Below are positions 1 through 4,574 of a DNA stretch of 6,088 nt, in pieces. The notes beneath the pieces were generated by a model. That model was not told where the DNA came from, did not search any database, and saw only the letters and a program-made list of their open reading frames with translations. Position numbers and translations under genes: made by a program. Origin of the DNA: an uncultured Eubacteriales bacterium (GTDB lineage Bacteria; Bacillota; Clostridia; Christensenellales; UBA1242); the NCBI GenBank assembly GCA_958420145.1, contig CATZIR010000043.1, positions 1-6,088 of the forward strand. The letters are read 5' to 3'. Numbering within the stretch: the first letter of the stretch is position 1; the number at the start of each line of letters is the position of its first letter.

Positions 1-159
1 AGACTAATGAATGGCAACAGAACAAGACTGTTAAAATTAAGACTAAAAAACTTTGGCTGGATACTACTTTGCCTAACAGTTATTGGCTTAGTTTGGGCAT
101 TGCCATATCTTCTTGTAAACAAATCAATTTTCTATAACGACCTAAAAACTGATTTTTAA
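1..159 (+). CDS. DUF975-like integral membrane protein, C-terminal fragment
   Basis: The frame is open from the left edge and stops at TAA 157-159, giving the last 52 residues of a protein whose start lies outside the window. The fragment has a basic stretch (residues about 7-17), one hydrophobic segment with the look of a membrane helix (about 18-39, containing FGWILLCLTVIGLVWALPYL), and a tail ending FYNDLKTDF. A terminal helix carrying GW...G..W.(L/I)PY, followed by a polar FY.DLK tail, is what I recall for the C-terminus of DUF975 family membrane proteins, which are common in Bacillota and have no settled function. An intrinsic terminator follows 3 nt after the stop, so this gene ends its own transcript and is not co-transcribed with the synthetase gene. 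The family call rests on a short fragment; the coding call is firmer. Confidence 0.6.
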   Translation, partial: RLMNGNRTRLLKLRLKNFGWILLCLTVIGLVWALPYLLVNKSIFYNDLKTDF

Positions 160-162
160 ACT

Positions 163-186
163 AAGAGCAGAAATGCTCTTTTTTTA
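163..186 (+). terminator. Rho-independent terminator of the DUF975-like gene
   Basis: AAGAGCA (163-169) pairs perfectly with TGCTCTT (174-180) around a GAAA tetraloop, and the T-run continues to 185. It sits 3 nt after the stop of the upstream gene and isolates the synthetase unit. Confidence 0.9.
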
Positions 187-228
187 TGTCTATATGGCAC
201 AATTTGAGACTTATCAATCAAAAAGTAA

Positions 229-257
229 TTGCTTTTTTTGTTTTTTTCATTTATACT
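229..257 (+). promoter_or_regulatory. Sigma-A-type promoter of the lysyl-tRNA synthetase gene
   Basis: A -35-like TTGCTT (229-234) and a -10 TATACT (252-257) are separated by exactly 17 nt. The predicted start of transcription is near 264, giving a leader of only about 28 nt before the ATG at 292. The position between the upstream terminator and a strong ribosome binding site supports it. No T-box stem or specifier loop can fit in the leader, so amino-acid-responsive attenuation is not visible here. Confidence 0.7.
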
Positions 258-276
258 TAGAAAGAATTATTACAAA

Positions 277-283
277 AAGGAGA
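277..283 (+). promoter_or_regulatory. Ribosome binding site fixing the LysRS start at 292
   Basis: AAGGAGA lies 8 nt upstream of ATG 292. The frame is open back to a TTG at 229, but that codon lies in the -35 box and has no Shine-Dalgarno. The 21 extra residues would also precede the conserved N-terminus (MHWADKLAEE...) of the family. The start is therefore 292. Confidence 0.9.
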
Positions 284-291
284 AATATACA

Positions 292-1869
292 ATGCATTGG
301 GCAGATAAATTAGCAGAAGAAATAATTGAGAGAAATCCAAATAAAAAAGAATATATTTGTGCTGGTGGTATTAGTCCATCTGGCTCAGTTCATATTGGAA
401 ATTTTAGAGATATTGCAACTCCATACTTTGTTATGAGAGCGCTTAACCAAAAAGGCAAAAAAGCAAAACTTTTATTTTCTTGGGATGATTTTGATAGACT
501 TAGAAAAGTTCCAAGCAATGTTGCAAAAGTTGTAGATGGCTTTGAACAACATATTGGTGTTCCATACACAATGTGTCCAGACCCTATGGACAATAATCAC
601 GAAAGTTACGGTGAACACTTTGAAAGAGAATTTGAAGCATCACTAAAAGAACTTGGTGTTGATTGTGACATTATTCGTTATCAAACAAAAAACTATACAA
701 GTGGGCTATATAACGACCAAATTGTTACTGCAATCAAAAAGAGAAAACAAGCTTACGACATTTTAATGAGTTTTAAAACTCAAGAGTCTAACGACGAAGA
801 TAGAGAAAATTACTACCCACTGAATGTATATTGTTCAAAATGCCATAAAGACACAACAAAAGTTTTGTCTTCAAGCGAAGATGGTGAACAAATTGAATAT
901 GAATGCAAAAGTTGTGGAAATCACGAAACAGTTAACACCAGAGATTACCCACTCATTAAGTTGGTTTGGAAGTTGGACTGGCCTATGCGTTGGCAACACG
1001 AAGATGTAGATTTTGAAGCAGGCGGTATTGACCATGCAGCAGCAAGTGGCAGTTATGTTGTTAGCCGAGAAATTATCAAAGAAATTTATGGCGGAAAAGC
1101 ACCATTATTCCAAGGTTACGGTTGGTTGGGCATCAAGGGACTTGGTGATATGCACTCATCAAGTGGTATGAACTTGACTCCAGCACAAATCCTAAAAATT
1201 TATGAGCCAGAAATGGTAAGATGGCTATTTGCAAAATATGCACCACAAGATAGTTTTGACTTTGCTTTTGACGAAACAATTATTCGTCACTATAGCGAAT
1301 TTGATAAAGGACTTGTAGCATACAAAAATGGTGAACTTCCAGAATACGAAACAAGAGTGTTCGATTTAGCACTTCTTCACGGAAAAGACACAAAACAAAG
1401 AGTGCCATTTGGCGTTTTAGCAAGTGTTGCTCCAATCGTAGACTTCAAACCAGATATGGTTGCAGTTGTTATGAAAAAACTTGGCTATGATTTTACTAGC
1501 GAAGACGAAGAAAGACTAGACAAGGTTAGATATTGGATTGAAACCTATCAACCACAAAAGATGTACAAACTTCTTAATAGCAAAAACCAAGCATACTACG
1601 ATCAAATGAGTGAAGAAGACAAGTTGGTTGTTAAAAAACTTCATGACTATATTGCGTCTCACGACGAAATTTCTGATAAAGAAATTCAACAATACTTGTA
1701 CGATATCATCAATAATCCAGCACTCTCTAAAAAAGAGAATATGGCAAAGCAAATGGCAAACTTCAAAAACCTTTATAACTTGCTATTTGGATTAAACGAA
1801 GGACCAAGACTATATCTATACTTCGCAGCAGGTGATAAAGAAAAGTATAATGAGTTACTTAACTTTTAA
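292..1869 (+). CDS. lysS: Class I lysyl-tRNA synthetase (LysRS1)
   Basis: Cytoplasmic enzyme that charges tRNA-Lys with lysine using ATP. This is the class I (Rossmann-fold) form, unrelated in fold to the class II LysRS found in most bacteria. The 525-residue product matches the family's usual length. It opens with WADKLAEEII, followed by GGISPSGSVHIGN with the HIGH-type motif HIGN at 34-37, and then the family block SWDDFDRLRKVP. A zinc-knuckle pattern is visible: Cys181-x2-Cys184 and Cys205-x2-Cys208. The active-site block GGIDHAAASGSY starts at 244. The KMSKS-equivalent loop is divergent, reading MHSSSGMN at 287-294, without the usual lysine after the serines. The C-terminal part is helical, as expected for the anticodon-binding domain. 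The gene is monocistronic, with its own promoter and terminator. Family identity is very secure; whether it is the cell's only LysRS cannot be seen from this window. Confidence 0.95.
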   Translation: MHWADKLAEEIIERNPNKKEYICAGGISPSGSVHIGNFRDIATPYFVMRALNQKGKKAKLLFSWDDFDRLRKVPSNVAKVVDGFEQHIGVPYTMCPDPMDNNHESYGEHFEREFEASLKELGVDCDIIRYQTKNYTSGLYNDQIVTAIKKRKQAYDILMSFKTQESNDEDRENYYPLNVYCSKCHKDTTKVLSSSEDGEQIEYECKSCGNHETVNTRDYPLIKLVWKLDWPMRWQHEDVDFEAGGIDHAAASGSYVVSREIIKEIYGGKAPLFQGYGWLGIKGLGDMHSSSGMNLTPAQILKIYEPEMVRWLFAKYAPQDSFDFAFDETIIRHYSEFDKGLVAYKNGELPEYETRVFDLALLHGKDTKQRVPFGVLASVAPIVDFKPDMVAVVMKKLGYDFTSEDEERLDKVRYWIETYQPQKMYKLLNSKNQAYYDQMSEEDKLVVKKLHDYIASHDEISDKEIQQYLYDIINNPALSKKENMAKQMANFKNLYNLLFGLNEGPRLYLYFAAGDKEKYNELLNF

Positions 1870-1921
1870 TTCTGATTAACTACTCACTGTGAAAATAAGT
1901 TCAAAAAAATAGTTATTAGTA

Positions 1922-1958
1922 AAACAAAAAAGAAGTCAAAGTGGCTTCTTTTTTGTTT
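1922..1958 (+). terminator. Rho-independent terminator of the LysRS gene
   Basis: The arms 1922-1938 and 1942-1958 form a 17-bp stem with one T-G wobble and a 3-nt loop (AAG). The core is GAAGTCA against TGGCTTC. The outer A-run and T-run make it usable in both directions. It lies about 50 nt after the lysS stop. Confidence 0.88.
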
Positions 1959-1996
1959 ATAACACTTTCTAGAATTCTTGCTAGTGAAATTAATGG

Positions 1997-2119
1997 GTTG
2001 CAAAAATGAAAGGCAAAGAACTTGCTTAATTGGCATTTTTGAACGAACACGATAAGAGCGTCAAAATATTCGCTATTATTGTTTTGCTAAGCAAAATCAA
2101 TTCTTTTGCTCTTTTTTTC
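1997..2119 (+). ncRNA. Candidate structured RNA or structured intergenic repeat
   Basis: No protein gene fits here, but the plus strand can fold into ordered hairpins. The outer stem of the first is CAAAAATG (2001-2008) with CATTTTTG (2034-2041), extended past a bulged G by GTT/AAC (1997-1999 with 2042-2044). Nested inside is AGGCAA (2011-2016) with TTGCTT (2022-2027). A second unit has AAGAGC (2054-2059) plus AAAA (2063-2066) pairing with TTTT-GCTCTT (2104-2113) across a GTC bulge. It encloses TTTTGC-TAA-GCAAAA (2082-2096) and is followed directly by T's to 2118, like a terminator. I see no convincing promoter between the lysS terminator and this block. It could be a small RNA, a dispersed repeat, or the second terminator of read-through transcripts. 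It matches no RNA family I recognise. Confidence 0.35.
2054..2118 (+). terminator. Possible terminator with branched stem
   Basis: The closing stem AAGAGC/AAAA against TTTT/GCTCTT (10 pairs with a 3-nt bulge) ends at 2113, and five T's follow within a seven-T run (2112-2118). An alternative hairpin, AGCAAAA (2090-2096) with TTTTGCT (2104-2110), would also precede the T-run and excludes the inner TTTTGC/GCAAAA hairpin. The arrangement resembles terminator/antiterminator alternatives, but no regulated gene starts until about 200 nt downstream. Confidence 0.4.
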
Positions 2120-2122
2120 TTT

Positions 2123-2147
2123 CCCCAAAAAACTCAATTTTTTGAGG
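2123..2147. repeat. Inverted repeat (hairpin) in the intergenic region
   Basis: CCCCAAAAAA (2123-2132) faces TTTTTTGAGG (2138-2147) across CTCAA. The stem has one C-A mismatch as plus-strand RNA but a tolerated G-U as minus-strand RNA. An alternative 5-bp stem, CTCAA/TTGAG (2133-2137 with 2142-2146), read on the minus strand is followed by six T's and would look like a weak minus-strand terminator. No minus-strand gene lies to its right to need one. Confidence 0.4.
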
Positions 2148-2230
2148 ACTACCATTCATATTGGTGGAAAAACGAAAGTTTAGAAAAAAATTATTAGTTA
2201 TGTGTCAAAACTTTAAAAAAGTATGAAAGA

Positions 2231-2260
2231 TTGATATTGACTTGCCATAGTTTGTATTTA
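2231..2260 (+). promoter_or_regulatory. Weak candidate promoter for the YwaF-like unit
   Basis: TTGATA (2231-2236) and TATTTA (2255-2260) are separated by 18 nt, a tolerable sigma-A spacing, with the leader running about 60 nt to the start. Other -10-like boxes lie further down (TATAGT 2282-2287, TATAAAT 2299-2305) but have no well-spaced -35. In DNA this AT-rich such matches arise easily by chance. Confidence 0.25.
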
Positions 2261-2311
2261 ATTTGCAAAATTTGTCGTTTATATAGTATTATTTATTGTA
2301 TAAATTATTCT

Positions 2312-2318
2312 AAGGAGA
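2312..2318 (+). promoter_or_regulatory. Ribosome binding site of the broken YwaF-like gene
   Basis: AAGGAGA is identical to the lysS site. It lies 8 nt before GTG 2327 and 11 nt before ATG 2330. The lysS spacing is also 8 nt, so GTG is slightly favoured; the two starts differ by one residue. It shows that the first piece of the broken gene still has an intact translation start. Confidence 0.75.
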
Positions 2319-2326
2319 AAAATATC

Positions 2327-3082
2327 GTGATGACGATTGGTGGAACGGCACATATCTTGATGCTAGTTGCCACACTAATTATTTTTGCCATACTGATTGT
2401 GGTTGTGTTTTTCTAACAAAATAACCCAAGACATAATAATAACAAGTGTTTCTGTTCTTGGCGTAGTTGGCATATTCTTTTTGCATGGAACACATAGGGG
2501 CACACAATTTGACATTCTTAATTTACTAAGACAGATGCTTCAAGTGTGCAATTTTAATTTTATTTTACTACCTTTGTGTTTGTTCAAAAGAAATGAACTT
2601 TGTAGGCAATATCTATTTTTCTTTTCTATGCCTGCGGCATTGTCAACATTCGTTGCCTATCCAAGTGATGTGGCTAATTCTACATGGAACAGTTTAGTTT
2701 GTCTTAATTTTTGGATTGACCATGCTTGTGTGGTGCTTGTGCCACTACTCATGATTGCAACAAGAAGGTTTAAACCAGACTAAAATATGTAAAAAAAGTT
2801 ACATTTTGTGTTTTGTGTTATTTCTTTATAGCTTTTTTAGGTAATTGGGCATTAAATGGCTTTAGTTTTGAAACTATTCGTTACAATTTTTCCTACACCA
2901 TGAATGACGGTGACATTATGATTTTAAAACCACTATACAAACTTATTCCAATTCCATTTATTTATTTGTTGCCACTCGCTATTCCTATATATTTTATTTT
3001 TTGGTTGGTTGCATACTTGTTTAGAAAATACGAAGTAACAGAAAGATTTGGATTTGAATTCAAAAGAAAAGAGGAGTGTTAA
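2327..3082 (+). pseudogene. YwaF/TIGR02206-like membrane protein, broken by two frameshifts
   Basis: Three consecutive open pieces make one protein. Piece 1 (2327-2413) reads MTIGGTAHILMLVATL... and stops at TAA 2414-2416. Piece 2 (about 2409-2783) carries ...FSNKITQ..., LLRQMLQVCN, LFFFSMPAALSTF and LNFWIDHACVVLVPLL. Piece 3 (from about 2783 to TAA 3080-3082) carries KKVTFCVLCYFF..., YTMNDGDIMI and a last helix ending LVAYLFRKYE. One extra base in the T5 run at 2408-2412 explains the first break. One missing base near 2780-2782 explains the second. The shifts compensate, so the full span is 252 codons including the stop, close to the usual family length. Every conserved block lines up with the C-terminal half of the next gene: AHIL/PHIL, LQVCN/LQLCN, IDH/FEH. 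The function of the family is unknown. A real recent pseudogene and base errors in the assembly are both possible. Confidence 0.75.
3071..3076 (+). promoter_or_regulatory. Ribosome binding site of the 481-aa YwaF-like gene
   Basis: GAGGAG lies 9 nt before ATG 3086, inside the last codons of the preceding broken gene. The gene therefore has its own initiation signal. It does not depend on ribosomes finishing the frameshifted gene, although polarity through premature stops remains possible. Confidence 0.75.
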
Positions 3083-3085
3083 TTT

Positions 3086-4531
3086 ATGTTCTATTTATAT
3101 TTTAGTTTAGCATTTGCCTTAATTTTAGGTGCTTATTTGCTATGTAAGTTTGTTTTTTTCAAAAAAAGTGAGAAATTTGCTGGTATTTTAAACAAAATTT
3201 TAAAAATTTCTGTAATTGTTTATTGTTCTCTTGTAATTTTGACAATATTATTACCTGATGCTTTTGTTAGAAGTTACAATCCAGAAGAGATACCTTTAAC
3301 CTATAAAGATATTAGTTTTGCATTGGTTAGATGGTTTAGTGCGCTTTCTTTTGTAATACTTCCTTTATCAGTATTTTTCAAGAATAGAACCTTGCGCAAT
3401 ATCGCATCATACTTTTGTTTTACAATGACGATTGTTTCGTTAATTTATTACCCAACATTTATGGAAAATTATACATCGACATTAGGCAGGGGACTAAACA
3501 GTATAAGTGTGATAAGTGAAGGCTTTAAAAATTTCTTGATTAATCCAATATTTAGAAGTTTTATAATTGCTATACAATGGCTACTTGAACTATCAATCAT
3601 ACTTGTTTTGGAAATAGAAGAAAAACATCTTTTCAATTTCAAAGACAAAAAAGAATATCTAAACTTCGGTCTTGTTCTACTAACAACACTACTTTGTTCA
3701 ATTCCTATCTATGTTCCACAACATCTTTTCGGTTATTCAAGTTTAATCTTTGACGCATGGACTTTCCCTCACATTCTGTGGATTTTATCAGTTATTGGTT
3801 TAACTGTTTCGCTATTTTTTGTATTCAGGAACAAATCTCAAGAAAACAAAAAGATTTTATGCTTAATCCTTGCTCTTTCGTTATTTTATCAATACAACCA
3901 AATGTTTGGTGCAATTTCGATAAATGTTAAGAGATTACCATTACAACTTTGCAACATTGGAGCATTGTTAGTATTGGTTTCATTAATTACCGAAAATAAG
4001 CATATTTTCAATTTTACTGTTATAGTTAATGTAGTTGGTGTTATGTTTGCTCTTGCAGTGCCAGACCTTGACGGAAAGGGACTATTCTACTTATATAATA
4101 TGCACTTTATTTTTGAACACACTAATGTTTTAGTGGTCCCAGTGTTGGCATTACTATTCAATCTATTTCCAAGGCTTGATAAAGTTGCGTTAAAAGATTG
4201 TCTTATAGGATTTTCTATTTATTTTGGTTTTGCTTTGATTATGGGAACAATGTTTAATACAATAGCATCTGCAACGGGAAATAATTTTTATAGTGCGAAC
4301 TATCTATTTATGTTTGACCAAGCAGTTGCAACCGATCTAGTTCCAGCGTTAGGTGCTTTGTTTAACCCTAAAGTGCAACTAGGGCACATAACATTTTATC
4401 CAGTAATTCAAATTCTTATTTATATAGTTTTTCTTGGACTTTGCGTAGGAATGTATTATCTAATTAGATTGATTTATAAGGTTAAAGACAAAATGACTAA
4501 AAAACAAGAAGAAACACAATTAAATGAGTAA
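3086..4531 (+). CDS. Double-length YwaF/TIGR02206-like polytopic membrane protein
   Basis: A 481-residue membrane protein with about 12-13 hydrophobic segments. The C-terminal half (about 222-470) has the YwaF-type pattern: FPHILWIL (227-234) in the first helix, RLPLQLCN (283-290), helices near 309-327 and 342-362 with MHFIFEH (339-345) between conserved histidines, NYLFMF (405-410), and a final helix (about 438-464) followed by a charged tail rich in K and E. The N-terminal half (1-221) looks like a degenerate copy of the same unit. VRWFSALSFVILPLSVFFKN (81-100) followed by ...FCFTMTIVSLIYYP (to 123) matches the LPLQLCN block plus next helix in order and spacing, but its Leu-Cys-Asn is lost. 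Single-unit family members are near 230 aa, so an internal duplication is likely. The gene follows the broken paralog by 3 nt, suggesting one transcript, and ends at a strong terminator. The biochemical role of the family is unknown to me. The coding call is certain; the family call is good; the duplication is inference. Confidence 0.85.
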   Translation: MFYLYFSLAFALILGAYLLCKFVFFKKSEKFAGILNKILKISVIVYCSLVILTILLPDAFVRSYNPEEIPLTYKDISFALVRWFSALSFVILPLSVFFKNRTLRNIASYFCFTMTIVSLIYYPTFMENYTSTLGRGLNSISVISEGFKNFLINPIFRSFIIAIQWLLELSIILVLEIEEKHLFNFKDKKEYLNFGLVLLTTLLCSIPIYVPQHLFGYSSLIFDAWTFPHILWILSVIGLTVSLFFVFRNKSQENKKILCLILALSLFYQYNQMFGAISINVKRLPLQLCNIGALLVLVSLITENKHIFNFTVIVNVVGVMFALAVPDLDGKGLFYLYNMHFIFEHTNVLVVPVLALLFNLFPRLDKVALKDCLIGFSIYFGFALIMGTMFNTIASATGNNFYSANYLFMFDQAVATDLVPALGALFNPKVQLGHITFYPVIQILIYIVFLGLCVGMYYLIRLIYKVKDKMTKKQEETQLNE

Positions 4532-4537
4532 TAGTAT

Positions 4538-4566
4538 AAAAAAGTTGGAGAAAATCCAACTTTTTT
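4538..4566. terminator. Bidirectional terminator between convergent genes
   Basis: AAAAAAGTTGGA (4538-4549) pairs perfectly with TCCAACTTTTTT (4555-4566) around a GAAAA loop. The A-run on one side and T-run on the other make it a terminator in either direction. It lies 6 nt after the stop of the 481-aa gene and 8 nt beyond the stop of the minus-strand permease gene. Confidence 0.92.
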
Positions 4567-4574
4567 GTTTAGTT

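Larger units (their letters stand above)
2148..2326 (+). other. AT-rich untranslated leader before the YwaF-like pair
   Basis: Together with the two structured blocks before it, this completes a gene-free gap of about 460 nt after lysS. The stretch is extremely A+T-rich. The frame of the downstream gene is open back to a TTG at 2231, but that extension lacks a ribosome binding site and reads as a Cys/Ile/Tyr-rich string typical of translated AT-rich non-coding DNA. The only functional signals visible are a possible promoter near 2231-2260, a lone TATAGT (2282-2287), and the ribosome binding site at 2312-2318. Confidence 0.55.

Noticed and set aside
229..291. N-terminal extension of LysRS from a TTG at 229
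   Set aside because: The TTG is part of the -35 box, the extension has no ribosome binding site, and the family N-terminus begins at the ATG at 292 behind AAGGAGA.
186..291. T-box riboswitch upstream of the synthetase gene
   Set aside because: There is only about 105 nt between the previous terminator and the start, a promoter at 229-257, and no specifier or T-box sequence.
390..1009. Small open frames inside lysS (390-593 minus, 824-1009 plus)
   Set aside because: They are shadows of the LysRS coding sequence in other frames, with no ribosome binding sites or plausible protein composition.
1516..1795. Small open frames at 1516-1752 minus and 1610-1795 plus
   Set aside because: They overlap the conserved C-terminal coding region of LysRS and look like translations of AT-rich antisense or shifted frames.
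1993..2056. Short peptide ORFs in the intergenic region
   Set aside because: Frames of about 20 codons or fewer with no Shine-Dalgarno, overlapping the hairpin block. The base pairing is the more evident signal.
2405..2417. Programmed +1 frameshift at the T5 run
   Set aside because: UUU could re-pair after a +1 slip, but the stop codon is not in the A site, there is no upstream stimulatory Shine-Dalgarno or visible downstream pseudoknot, and a second -1 event would also be needed. Mutation or sequence error is simpler.
2813..3082. Separate small membrane protein starting at TTG 2813
   Set aside because: It has no ribosome binding site, and the sequence continues the paralog alignment from the preceding piece across the break without a gap.
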